Shown here: positions 8,816-17,119 of the stretch, in pieces
How positions within the stretch are numbered: the first letter of the stretch is position 1
Layout: every line of letters begins with the position of its first letter
NCBI GenBank assembly: GCA_041745535.1
Contig: JBGTIS010000021.1
Span: 1 to 20,423 of the forward strand
From: JBGTIS01 sp041745535
GTDB lineage: Bacteria; Bacteroidota; Bacteroidia; Cytophagales; Cyclobacteriaceae
Length of the DNA: 20,423 bases
Direction of reading: 5' to 3'
Position numbers and translations under genes: made by a program
The notes under the pieces: generated by a model
Databases searched by the model: none
Seen by the model: the letters and a program-made list of their open reading frames with translations, nothing else
Told to the model about the DNA's origin: nothing

Positions 8816-8845
8816 AAACCCAGGCTCATTGGAGAAACCTGGGTT
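8816..8845 (-). terminator. Rho-independent terminator of the 760-residue protein gene
   Basis: An 8-bp perfect stem AACCCAGG (8817-8824) / CCTGGGTT (8838-8845) carries a small inner CTC/GAG pairing. On the minus strand it is followed directly by a long U-tract (TTTTTTGTTTTT). It starts 8 bases after the amine oxidase stop, so it may also stop plus-strand transcripts. Confidence 0.75.
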
Positions 8846-8864
8846 GATGGTGGTTGTTGTAATT

Positions 8865-11147
8865 TTACTTTTTAATTAACCGGTATGTTTTTCTCTCTGC
8901 GGAGGCCCCCAGGTCGACCTGAAGAAAATATACGCCAGAACTCAGATTTAAGCTTTCCACATTCACTTTAATGGCTGAACCTTCAATCCGGTACTGCGAC
9001 GCGTTTAATTTATAGTGTACACCGAGTTGGTTTACCAATCGCAGGGTAATATTGTTTTCTTCGAATTCTCCGGCATAAGCAATGGTAAGTTCTTCCGCCA
9101 GCGGATTCGGATAAGCCTCTTTAATGGCAAATACCTGTGCGCCATCCAGTTCACTAATGGTTACAGCTTCCGCTCCTTTTTTCGAAGCTGAATTGCCAAA
9201 CCGGGCTACTAAGTTATTTCCTTGTTGCAGTGAAAAAGTAATTTTCAGTGCTTTTCCGGCTGCGCCCTGTGCTTTTCTTTCGGCATAAGGAACGGCTTCA
9301 ACAGTATTATTGCCTTTCTTTAACGAAACCGCATAAAAATTCCCGTTGGTATCGCCCCCCAACGCATATGGCGCTACATTTTCTGTCTGAAAGTTCTGGT
9401 TCCCATTTAAAGCAAAACGCACACTTCCGGTTTTACCACCTTCTGTAACGGCTTCTATGCTGACAGGAAAATCTGCCTGTACCACTGCGCCCTGCTTTAT
9501 TTCGGTAATTCGCTGATTGGTGTTCGCCCTGATCAGGTAGAATTTAGTTACGCTGATGCCATCGTTACCAGGCTCATTAGGATCGGTAGGCTCATCAGGT
9601 TCATCAGGCTGGTCAGGTTTATCGCCACCCTGTGTAACCACTTTGAAAGTAATTTCTTTTTTAACGTTGGTGCCGTATACTTCTGCTGAAAGCGTGTAGG
9701 TACCTGCCTTGATATTTTGCCAGGGCTGTACGTTTACTCCTTTGTCGCCAAACAAACTATAAGGGGTAATATTACCTTCATTATTTTTGTATGTTATATT
9801 GTTGGGCCCGCCTTTTAACACAAATCCGACACCGCTTTTTACTTGCGCATTTTTAACTTCCACCCTGATACCCACGGCACCCACTTTAAAGCTTGATCCG
9901 TTGTTCAGCGCCATTATATCTTTATTGGTTTTGGTATCAACCAGGTAAAAGGTCAGGTTTTCGTTGTTAACCGGTGGCTTTGGCTCCCCTTTTGCCACCA
10001 CAGTTAGGGTAAATGTTTCCTGAGAAGACAATTTACCATCGCCGGCAGTTACGGTAACTTTGTATTTTCCGGCATCACCTGTTTTGGTAGCGAAAGTAAA
10101 TGTGCCGGTTTTGCCTTTATTGGTTGTGGTAAAAGAATACCTGGAAGGACTTACCGTCTTACTATTTCCATCCTTTACATCCACGGATAAATTAATAGCG
10201 TCATTTTCTTTATCAGAGGCCGACATCACAACTTTGGAAGTAGTACCTTCTGTTGCCGACTGATCGCCAACCGGTTTAATGGTAGGCGCGGTGTTGGTGG
10301 GTTCTGGCTCAGGGTCAGGATCTTCACCGCCGGTTCCGCCGCCACAATCCTTTACACTACTCAGCAGCGCATCCAGTTTTGAATTGGATATATTACCTTG
10401 TTTTTTCAGATGATAAAGCACCATGCCGTCGATGGCGTGTCCTTCTGACCGGGCGCCAACCTGCATGGTATAAGTACCCGCCTGCTTCACCTGTATGTAA
10501 ATCTGATGCGGATCATGGTCGCTGGTAACCGCACGCCAGGCCCAGTTTGTGTTATTGATGTACACTTTGAACCATCCTTCGGTACTACTTCCGTTGGGCG
10601 CTTTACCCAAACCGGTACCTGCCGGAAACACAACATCCTTTTTGTTGCGTAAGCTTGCTTCCACATCGTTGGGGTCACCTTTATACCCAAAAAATGTGAG
10701 TCCGGAATTATTGGGGAACTTAAGCCAGCTGTCGTTGTGCTCAGCGCGGTCGCTGCCTTTTTTAATAGTATTGCGCCATTCAAACCGGTAAAAACCAGGC
10801 GTATTAAATTTGATCTGATAATTGAGGATACCAGCCGAAGGTTTTCTGAAATTTTCTCCGCCAGTCCATTCAATAAACGAAAATTTACCCTCACTTTTCT
10901 TTGCCCAGCCTGAACCTGATTTGGCTTCAGCCTGGATAATTACCAATCCGTTTTGCTCAACAGCCACATCACAGTTAGCTTGCTCGGCCATTGGTTTGAA
11001 GGTAACACCGCGTTTCGACTTTTCTTCCTCTGGCATAGCGGCAGAAAAAGCAGAAAAGGAAAAAAATAACAACACACACAAGCATTGATTAAAAACATGT
11101 AAGGGATTGGGATTTTTATAATAAATCCTTAGGTAATCTTTTTTCAT
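8865..11147 (-). CDS. Large secreted multidomain protein with carbohydrate-binding-like module, Ig-like domains and T9SS tail
   Basis: 760 residues. Residues ~18-37 are a hydrophobic export signal. Residues ~60-250 form a jelly-roll-like module (IQAEAKSGSGW, WTGGENFRKPSAG, GTYTMQVGARSEGHAIDGM), resembling carbohydrate-binding or malectin-like modules. An acidic linker (EDPDPEPEPTN) precedes a cadherin/Ig-like domain (~285-385). Two diverged copies of a ~110-residue beta domain follow: FYLVDTKTNKDI..TPYSLFGD (396-505) and FYLIRANTNQRI..APYALGGD (531-640), separated by a second acidic linker (DKPDQPDEPDEPTDPNEPG). Residues ~675-760 are a T9SS sorting domain (AYPNPLAEELTIAY... SSGVYFLQVD). No catalytic domain is visible, so it is probably a surface-attached binding protein. 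It ends at a strong terminator. Confidence 0.87.
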   Translation of the reverse strand: MKKDYLRIYYKNPNPLHVFNQCLCVLLFFSFSAFSAAMPEEEKSKRGVTFKPMAEQANCDVAVEQNGLVIIQAEAKSGSGWAKKSEGKFSFIEWTGGENFRKPSAGILNYQIKFNTPGFYRFEWRNTIKKGSDRAEHNDSWLKFPNNSGLTFFGYKGDPNDVEASLRNKKDVVFPAGTGLGKAPNGSSTEGWFKVYINNTNWAWRAVTSDHDPHQIYIQVKQAGTYTMQVGARSEGHAIDGMVLYHLKKQGNISNSKLDALLSSVKDCGGGTGGEDPDPEPEPTNTAPTIKPVGDQSATEGTTSKVVMSASDKENDAINLSVDVKDGNSKTVSPSRYSFTTTNKGKTGTFTFATKTGDAGKYKVTVTAGDGKLSSQETFTLTVVAKGEPKPPVNNENLTFYLVDTKTNKDIMALNNGSSFKVGAVGIRVEVKNAQVKSGVGFVLKGGPNNITYKNNEGNITPYSLFGDKGVNVQPWQNIKAGTYTLSAEVYGTNVKKEITFKVVTQGGDKPDQPDEPDEPTDPNEPGNDGISVTKFYLIRANTNQRITEIKQGAVVQADFPVSIEAVTEGGKTGSVRFALNGNQNFQTENVAPYALGGDTNGNFYAVSLKKGNNTVEAVPYAERKAQGAAGKALKITFSLQQGNNLVARFGNSASKKGAEAVTISELDGAQVFAIKEAYPNPLAEELTIAYAGEFEENNITLRLVNQLGVHYKLNASQYRIEGSAIKVNVESLNLSSGVYFLQVDLGASAERKTYRLIKK

Positions 11148-11585
11148 ACGTTTAATAATTTAATAAACATGAATTTTGGAATAAATAAATACCCATCAGT
11201 TCCGCATGAGGAATAGCTAATTTTGTGGAAATATTTTTTCAAAACCTGATCAATAAAACGAAAAGATGAATATGATGCCGGAGCCAGCAAAAATAGTGCG
11301 GTTCTGAGGCTTTTCGCGTAGTTAATAACGAATTAGCCAAAAGTTGTTTATATAATTTAATATAAAATTATAATAATGATAAACAGCAAATTGAAACGAC
11401 CATATTTTTACAAAAAGAATAAAATTATATTTTTTTGAGAATTAGTTTTATCAAATTGGCAATAACTTTGGTAATTCTGAGAGGTAGTCGCAATTTATAG
11501 CTGAACAAGTACAAAAAAACCGGGGTTTTATGTAAACAAATAACGGTCATGTTACCTGACCGTTATAATTATTCACAAACAGAGT
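11148..11585. other. A+T-rich intergenic region
   Basis: 438 bases lie between two minus-strand genes. The part 11341-11460 is extremely A+T rich. A lone -7-like element for the minus strand (TATTTTTG, 11295-11288) has no TTTG at proper distance. Apart from the terminator hairpin at 11540-11566 no RNA gene or conserved ORF was seen. Confidence 0.5.
11540..11566 (-). terminator. Hairpin terminator after the sugar dehydrogenase gene
   Basis: A perfect 10-bp stem ATAACGGTCA / TGACCGTTAT with a 7-base loop lies 19 bases beyond the stop of the minus-strand gene. A loosely U-rich stretch follows, with a run of seven U about 25 bases downstream. Confidence 0.6.
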
Positions 11586-12788
11586 TTAATTTTTCTGATT
11601 CAGCTTATAAATCTTGCCATCGAAGCCACAAATAAATAATTCATTCGCTTTGTTGGTACCAAAGGAAGAAACCGGGAAATCAGCGTCCAGAATTTCGGTG
11701 TTTACCGGATTTTTCAAATCGGTAAAGTCTAAAGCCCAAATTCTGCCCGATACGTAATCGGCAAACACATATTTACCCACCAGGTCGGGCAAGGTTCCAC
11801 CGCGGTATACGAAACCTCCGGTAATAGATACATCGCCTTTGGTGTGGTCGTACTCCCATACCGGAAGCGATTCTTCCGGAAAGTCGCAGTTTTCTTTAGG
11901 ATCGAAGCAATGGAAGCCTTCGGTAATATTCCAGCCATAATTACCACCATTTTCTACTATATCTACCTCTTCGTAAGTGTTTTGCCCCACGTCGCCGGTC
12001 CACAACTGGTCAGTTTCCGGATCAAAACTAAACCTCCAGGGATTTCTCAGGCCAAAAGCATATACTTCTTCCCGAAATCCTTCATCGCTATTGGCAAAAG
12101 GATTATCGGCAGGAATGCCATAGGGATTACCATCAGCGGGATTGTCTACATCGATGCGCAAAATAGTGCCCAGCAAGGTTTTTCTGTTTTGTCCGTTTTT
12201 GTGTGGGTCTCCTCCTGAACCGCCATCTCCCACGGCAATATACAGATACCCGTCGGGACCGAAAGCAACCTGTCCGCCATTATGGTTATCATAAGGCTGC
12301 TCGTACGACAGCAGTACTTCCTCACTATCCTGAAGCGCCTGATCAGGATTATCGGGCGACACCTGAAAGCGGGAAATCAGCGTACGAGCCGGATTGTCTA
12401 CGGTATAATTCACATAAAAATAGCCATTATTTTCAAAATCAGGATGAAAAGCCAACCCCAGCAAACCTTCTTCGTTTCCTTTATCATCTACTTTACTTTC
12501 AATATCCAAAAACACTTTCTTATCAGATACATTGGCATCGTCTTCAAAAACAACAATTACCCCGCGTTGCTCTACCACAAAAACCCGGTTAGAGTTATCG
12601 CCCGGGTGTTGGTAATCAACCGGTCGGGTAAATGACAAATTCGGATAAGCGGGCGTTACGTCAAATGAAGCCTTTACAGAGCTTCCTTTTCCGGGATCAT
12701 CGGCATCCATCATATTGGTACAACCGGGAAAGCCTGATAAAACAAATAATAAGGTAAGAAAAGAAAAAAGCAGAGAGGTAGTTTTCAT
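11586..12788 (-). CDS. PQQ-dependent sugar dehydrogenase-family lipoprotein
   Basis: 400 residues. The N-terminus (MKTTSLLFSFLTLLFVLSGF followed by PGC) looks like a lipoprotein signal with Cys23 as the lipid anchor, although FPGC is a weak lipobox. Residues ~45-398 form a six-bladed propeller of the glucose/sorbosone dehydrogenase family (GSDH). Signatures include VFVVEQRGVIVVFE, EGLLGLAFHPDF, DNHNGGQVAFGPDGYLYIAV (His169 at the position of the catalytic histidine of soluble glucose dehydrogenase), YAFGLRNPWRFSFDP, WTGDVGQNTYEEVDI and GGNYGWNITEG. Members oxidise aldose sugars with PQQ, but many are uncharacterised and may bind other ligands. It probably faces the periplasm or outer membrane. 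It is monocistronic by appearance: diverging from the transporter fusion and ending at a hairpin. Confidence 0.9.
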   Translation of the reverse strand: MKTTSLLFSFLTLLFVLSGFPGCTNMMDADDPGKGSSVKASFDVTPAYPNLSFTRPVDYQHPGDNSNRVFVVEQRGVIVVFEDDANVSDKKVFLDIESKVDDKGNEEGLLGLAFHPDFENNGYFYVNYTVDNPARTLISRFQVSPDNPDQALQDSEEVLLSYEQPYDNHNGGQVAFGPDGYLYIAVGDGGSGGDPHKNGQNRKTLLGTILRIDVDNPADGNPYGIPADNPFANSDEGFREEVYAFGLRNPWRFSFDPETDQLWTGDVGQNTYEEVDIVENGGNYGWNITEGFHCFDPKENCDFPEESLPVWEYDHTKGDVSITGGFVYRGGTLPDLVGKYVFADYVSGRIWALDFTDLKNPVNTEILDADFPVSSFGTNKANELFICGFDGKIYKLNQKN

Positions 12789-12979
12789 TATATAGGTTAT
12801 AAGATTAATTAATACTATAGTAACTGAAGAAATGGGAATTTGGTTATTATTGTTCCCAAAGTTTGGTGAATCAGATAAATAATAGCGATAGCATGCTGTC
12901 GGTTATGGGTTCATTTGGTTGCCTATTTAAACAATTAAAATAACTGGTTTAAAATAAAATCAGTCCTTATTTTTCATAT

Positions 12980-14509
12980 ATGGATAAAAAGAAAGAAAAA
13001 ATAAAAAAAGAATTCAAAGACAAAACGCACGAGGTGCTGAACCAGTCGGAAAGCGGCGCGCCTGCTTCCGGCCATGCGGTCAGAGACATGTTTTCTACCG
13101 ATGAAATATTCCACCGGGTTACTGCCACTGCCGACGAGGAGTTCAGCCGTTCTAACCGCTTACTGTTCCTCAGTGGTTTGGCGGCAGGCTTATCCATCTC
13201 ATTGTCATTTCTGGCGCAGTCGGCCATATCGGCTTCTATTCCGGGTAAAGTTGGCGACCTGGCAGGCAGTTTATTTTATCCCACAGGCTTTTTGCTGATT
13301 GTGCTGGGGCGGTATCAGCTTTTTACCGAAAACACTTTAACACCGGTAACGTTGGTGCTCACCAGACTTGCCAGCTTTCCCCGTTTGTTCAAAGTATGGG
13401 GCATTGTGCTTCTGGCTAATATTTTAGGTGCCGGGGCCGGCAGTTATCTGTTCGCCCATACAGGTATTTTTGATCCTGATACCAGGGAAGCAGCCCATGA
13501 ACTTGCCCGGCATGCGCTGGAAATGAATTGGGACGATTCTTTTTTCAAGGGTATTATTGCCGGATGGCTGGTGGCCAGTCTGGTATGGCTGAATCATGCG
13601 GCCCGCGACTCTGTTACCCGGTTTTTTAATGTATTTCTCATTATGTTTGTGGTGTCGGCTACCGACCTGGCGCACTGTATTGTAGGCTCCTGCGAAGTGC
13701 TCTACCTGGTTTTTCTGGGAGATGCCAGCATCAATGAATTTCTGTTCCACTTTTTAATACCAGTGGTGCTGGGCAACACAGTGGGTGGCGTATTGCTGGT
13801 GGCCATTCTGAATTATTCGCAAACCAAGAACACACGATTTCCCGACCGCGATTGTGGACAACTGGAGTTAAACTGGAAAGAGTGGCTGCTTGGGAGCCAC
13901 GATGGCATTCAGCATGCGCTGAAAAATGGAAAGAAAGAAAATGGTACCAACGCCAAAGTAAAATTAACGCCATCGGTTAATGCGGAAGACCGTATACTGG
14001 GAAAAACTTCCGCCCCGGTGGTGCTGGTGCAGTACGGCGATTATGAATGCCCTACCAGCAAAAAGATTTATGAAATTGTTCAGGATATTCTTAATCTAAC
14101 CGACCTTGAAGTGGCGTATGTGTACCGTCATCTGCCGCTAAGTCAGCGGCATAAGCATGCCAAACGGGCTGCTATGGCTGCGGAAGCCGCGCGCAACCAG
14201 CATAAATTCTGGAAAATGCACGAACATTTGTTTGACAGTATGGATCATTTGGAAGACAAAGATCTGATCAACCTGGCGGAACTGATTGAACTGGATACCA
14301 ACCGTTTTAAAAAAGATCTTGAAAGTGATGAAATTGACAAACGATTATCAGAACATCGTACTTCCGGCATAAAGAGTGGTATCCGCAATACTGCCAATCT
14401 GTTTATTAACGAAGTTTATTATAATGGTAAACTGGAATTTGAACCGCTTTTGGAAACAATTAAAAAAATCAGTAGCGCCAAAAAAGAAGTTCCGGAAAAC
14501 AGTAATTAA
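12980..14509 (+). CDS. Formate/nitrite transporter (FNT) fused to a DsbA-like thioredoxin-fold domain
   Basis: 509 residues. Residues ~40-285 are an FNT channel: about six membrane segments, the LFTENTLTPVTLVLTR segment at 114-129 and AHCIVGSCEVL at 231-241 carrying the likely pore histidine His232. This resembles the YfdC branch rather than classic FocA. FNT proteins pass small monovalent anions such as formate or nitrite. Residues ~325-500 resemble a DsbA/Thioredoxin_4 domain (SAPVVLVQYGDYECPTSKKI; HAKRAAMAAEAARNQHKFW; NLFINEVYYNG). The active site reads CPTS (357-360) instead of CxxC, and the usual TPT cis-proline site reads TAN (471-473). Disulfide exchange is therefore unlikely. With six membrane segments both ends should be cytosolic, an odd place for a DsbA-like domain. 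The GNAT gene follows after 11 bases, probably in the same operon. Confidence 0.87.
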   Translation: MDKKKEKIKKEFKDKTHEVLNQSESGAPASGHAVRDMFSTDEIFHRVTATADEEFSRSNRLLFLSGLAAGLSISLSFLAQSAISASIPGKVGDLAGSLFYPTGFLLIVLGRYQLFTENTLTPVTLVLTRLASFPRLFKVWGIVLLANILGAGAGSYLFAHTGIFDPDTREAAHELARHALEMNWDDSFFKGIIAGWLVASLVWLNHAARDSVTRFFNVFLIMFVVSATDLAHCIVGSCEVLYLVFLGDASINEFLFHFLIPVVLGNTVGGVLLVAILNYSQTKNTRFPDRDCGQLELNWKEWLLGSHDGIQHALKNGKKENGTNAKVKLTPSVNAEDRILGKTSAPVVLVQYGDYECPTSKKIYEIVQDILNLTDLEVAYVYRHLPLSQRHKHAKRAAMAAEAARNQHKFWKMHEHLFDSMDHLEDKDLINLAELIELDTNRFKKDLESDEIDKRLSEHRTSGIKSGIRNTANLFINEVYYNGKLEFEPLLETIKKISSAKKEVPENSN

Positions 14510-14520
14510 ACCAGGAAAAT

Positions 14521-15105
14521 ATGATCAGATTAGCCAATGCCGCTGATGTGGATGGCATTTTAGCCATTTATGGTCCTATGATTACCCAAACCAGCATCAC
14601 CTTTGAATATGAGGTGCCGGATGCCCATGCTTTCCTGAAACGAATAGAAGAGGTGCTGAGCTTCGCTCCCTGGCTGGTTTGTGAACTGGATGGAAATGTT
14701 GCCGGCTATGCTTATGCCGGTAAACACCGAAGCCGGGCAGCCTACCAGTGGTCGGTAGAACTTTCGACATACGTACATCCTGATTTTAAAAGGCGAGGTG
14801 TAGCTTTTGGTTTGTATACCTCAATATTGGAAATTTTGAAATTACAGGGCTATTACAATGCCTATGCAGGCATTACTTTGCCCAATCAGGCCAGCGTGGC
14901 TTTTCACGAAAGAATAAGTTTTCAATCCATAGGCATATACCAGGCAGTAGGATTTAAACATGGTCAATGGCATGATGTAGGCTGGTGGGAAATGGAAATT
15001 CAGCCTCGAAACAATTACCCATCACCTCCCAAAACGCTGGCCGTTATACAACAACTTCCTGAATGGGATTTGGCTTTAGCGAAAGGTGAAAAGTTGATTA
15101 ATTGA
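14521..15105 (+). CDS. GNAT family N-acetyltransferase, phosphinothricin acetyltransferase (PAT)-like
   Basis: 194 residues. The PAT/MnaT branch of GNAT enzymes is recognised from IRLANAADVDGILAIY at the start, YQWSVELSTYVHPDFKRRGV (75-94, acetyl-CoA binding loop; the loop reads RRGVAFG rather than RGVGxA), YAGITLPNQASVAFHE (115-130) and VGFKHGQWHDVGWWEMEI (143-160). These enzymes transfer acetyl from acetyl-CoA to amines such as methionine analogues or phosphinothricin; the natural substrate here is unknown. The C-terminal ~30 residues extend beyond the core. An AGGA stretch 4-7 bases before the ATG is a reasonable ribosome binding site. It lies 11 bases after the transporter fusion and ends before a large hairpin. 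Confidence 0.9.
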   Translation: MIRLANAADVDGILAIYGPMITQTSITFEYEVPDAHAFLKRIEEVLSFAPWLVCELDGNVAGYAYAGKHRSRAAYQWSVELSTYVHPDFKRRGVAFGLYTSILEILKLQGYYNAYAGITLPNQASVAFHERISFQSIGIYQAVGFKHGQWHDVGWWEMEIQPRNNYPSPPKTLAVIQQLPEWDLALAKGEKLIN

Positions 15106-15159
15106 AGCTAAGCAAATAGCAGAGCAAGTAAACTGTTAAAGATTTGTTGAAATATATTG

Positions 15160-15214
15160 AAGCCTATAATGATTTATATAGAAAATCAAATGCTGACTAA
15201 ATCATGATAGGCTT
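15160..15214 (+). terminator. Long hairpin after the FNT-GNAT unit
   Basis: Two 17-base arms, 15160-15176 and 15198-15214, pair with a single A/G mismatch (AAGCCTAT.ATGATTTA / TAAATCAT.ATAGGCTT) around a 21-base loop. The right arm runs into TTTT. It sits between the convergent plus-strand GNAT gene and minus-strand DUF937-like gene, so it could end both transcripts. The stem is longer than usual for a terminator. Confidence 0.6.
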
Positions 15215-15262
15215 TTAAGTATTTAGTGAAGGGAAACGGATATTTTGTTTTCAATAAACGGC

Positions 15263-15739
15263 TTATTTTCTAAATAACCCACCTAATCCACCCAGACCAC
15301 CTTCTTTGCCACCACCCAGGTTTTTAAGCAATCCGCCAAGTCCTGAATCGGTATCTAATCCGAGTTTACTCAATAGGTCGCCTTCATCGTTGGCAGTACC
15401 TGTTTCCTTATCTGTAAACTTTTTTATCAGAAAAGGAATTACCATACTACTGACCATCGCAGCCATCTGAGGTGAAAGTCCCAGTTTAGACATTAGTTTA
15501 TCTGTATAATTCTTAGACAGCCCAGTCGTAAACGAATCACCTGCACCAACCTGTTTGTTTCCGTTGAACATAGAAACCAAATCACCCAATCCACCTCCTA
15601 ACGCTTCTGATTTCACTTGCTCTTGCATAGATTCTCTGGCAACGTCCATAGAGGAATCTACACGATCATTTTCCAGTCCGGCATCTTTCAATTGTCCTCC
15701 AAGTTGTTCTTTGGCGAGGTGTATAAGTTGGTCAAACAT
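15263..15739 (-). CDS. DUF937-like glycine-rich small protein
   Basis: 158 residues with no signal peptide. The N-terminus (MFDQLIHLAKEQLGGQLKDA) and the following Gly-rich LGGGLGDLVSMFNGN fit the DUF937/YidB-like family. A hydrophobic stretch AAMVSSMVIPFLIKKFTDK lies at ~93-111, and the C-terminus is a glycine-rich repeat (GLGGLLKNLGGGKEGGLGGL). The function is unknown. The gene appears monocistronic, isolated between convergent GNAT and the cysteine desulfurase unit. The coding call is firm; family assignment is moderate. Confidence 0.75.
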   Translation of the reverse strand: MFDQLIHLAKEQLGGQLKDAGLENDRVDSSMDVARESMQEQVKSEALGGGLGDLVSMFNGNKQVGAGDSFTTGLSKNYTDKLMSKLGLSPQMAAMVSSMVIPFLIKKFTDKETGTANDEGDLLSKLGLDTDSGLGGLLKNLGGGKEGGLGGLGGLFRK

Positions 15740-15908
15740 AATTATTGTGGTTTTCGTAAATCGATACTGTAAAAAAATATTTTTAGTTATTGTAATCTAA
15801 CTATAACTAATCAGTTCACAATTTGTTCTAATCTCTGTGTGTGTTTTCAAAGAGAATTTAGTTTTTCAACAAGAAAAGCCTGGCAACAGTATTCGCGCAA
15901 ACCTGATT

Positions 15909-17048
15909 TTATACTTTCACCGGATATAGGGCCGCCAGTTGATCTGCCACATAATCTACTTCTTCTTCTGTATTGTATTTACTGAATGAAATGCGAACCG
16001 CGCCCCGCTCAGGATCGGTATGAAGGGCCGATAACACATGGGAACCCACATTAGAACCACTGGTGCAGGCCGAACCACCCGACACCGAAATTTTGTGAAT
16101 ATCCAGATTAAACAATAACATGTCGGTATCGTCCGAAGGGGGTAAACCTACGTTCAGTACCGTATACAGGCTTTGGCCCAGGTCAGCAGAGCTGCCGTTG
16201 AAAATTACGCCAGATACTTTCTCCTGAAGCTTCTGTATCATTCGGGTTTTCAGGTTTTCTATATAACGCCGGTGCTCGTCCATATGGGCATAGGCAATTT
16301 CCATCGCTTTGGCCAGGCCTACAATGCCATATACATTTTCAGTACCTCCCCGCATATTGCGCTCCTGCGAACCACCATGAATGAATGGGCAGATTTTATG
16401 GTTGCTGTTGATATACAGAAATCCTGCTCCTTTTGGTCCATGAAATTTATGGGCCGAACCGGCAATGCAATCTGCTTTCAGCTTTTGTAAGTCGTGCCTG
16501 TAATGGGCTACCGTTTGCACCGTATCGGAATGAAAAACCGCCTGCTGGGCTTTACAAATTTCACCTGTCGCTTCAATATCCAGCAGATTTCCGATTTCAT
16601 TATTGCCATGCATTAATGAAACCAGCGAGCGTTCGTTTTCTGCCAATAACTTTTCCAGATGCCCCAGGTCTATGCGTCCCTTTTCATCGGCCTGCACATA
16701 GCTGAGCTGAATGTGTCCCGCTTTTTCCAGATGTTGCAACGTATGCAACACGGCATGGTGCTCAAAGGGGGAAGTAATGGCATGCTTGAGATTGTACGTT
16801 TCAATACTGCACCGAATGGCCGTATTGTCGGCTTCGGTACCCCCTGAAGTGAAAAATATTTCAGAAGGCGCCGCATTTAGCAGGGTGGCAATGGTTTTAC
16901 GGGCCTTCTCGATGGCCGACCGGGTTTGCCTGCCATGGGTATGGATGGACGAAGGATTGCCATATAACTCCAGCATGTAAGGAGCCATCGCATCGAACAC
17001 ATCTTTATCAAGCTGTGTTGTTGCCGCATTGTCGAAATAAACACGCAT
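15909..17048 (-). CDS. Cysteine desulfurase (NifS/IscS-type class V aminotransferase)
   Basis: 379 residues, typical length. YFDNAATTQLD at the N-terminus, TSGGTEADNTAI (67-78), the EHH motif (His97) and MHGNNEIGNLLD (146-157) are class V hallmarks. SAHKFHGPKGAGFLY (198-212) carries the PLP lysine Lys201, and SGGSACTSGS (323-332) carries the persulfide cysteine Cys328. The enzyme takes sulfur from cysteine, giving alanine and a protein-bound persulfide for Fe-S clusters or tRNA thiolation. No scaffold gene (iscU, sufU) lies beside it, so its partner is elsewhere. It is the third minus-strand gene after the NqrM-like gene and glmM, 71 bases behind glmM. Confidence 0.93.
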   Translation of the reverse strand: MRVYFDNAATTQLDKDVFDAMAPYMLELYGNPSSIHTHGRQTRSAIEKARKTIATLLNAAPSEIFFTSGGTEADNTAIRCSIETYNLKHAITSPFEHHAVLHTLQHLEKAGHIQLSYVQADEKGRIDLGHLEKLLAENERSLVSLMHGNNEIGNLLDIEATGEICKAQQAVFHSDTVQTVAHYRHDLQKLKADCIAGSAHKFHGPKGAGFLYINSNHKICPFIHGGSQERNMRGGTENVYGIVGLAKAMEIAYAHMDEHRRYIENLKTRMIQKLQEKVSGVIFNGSSADLGQSLYTVLNVGLPPSDDTDMLLFNLDIHKISVSGGSACTSGSNVGSHVLSALHTDPERGAVRISFSKYNTEEEVDYVADQLAALYPVKV

Positions 17049-17119
17049 AACCAGAACTGCTTTTAAAACTTACAAGCAAAACTACAAACAAACCACGCGT
17101 TGGTCAACCCAATGGTGAA

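Noticed and set aside
11341..11460. A+T-rich tract as a replication origin
   Set aside because: No DnaA-box cluster or replication genes nearby; ordinary A+T-rich spacer.
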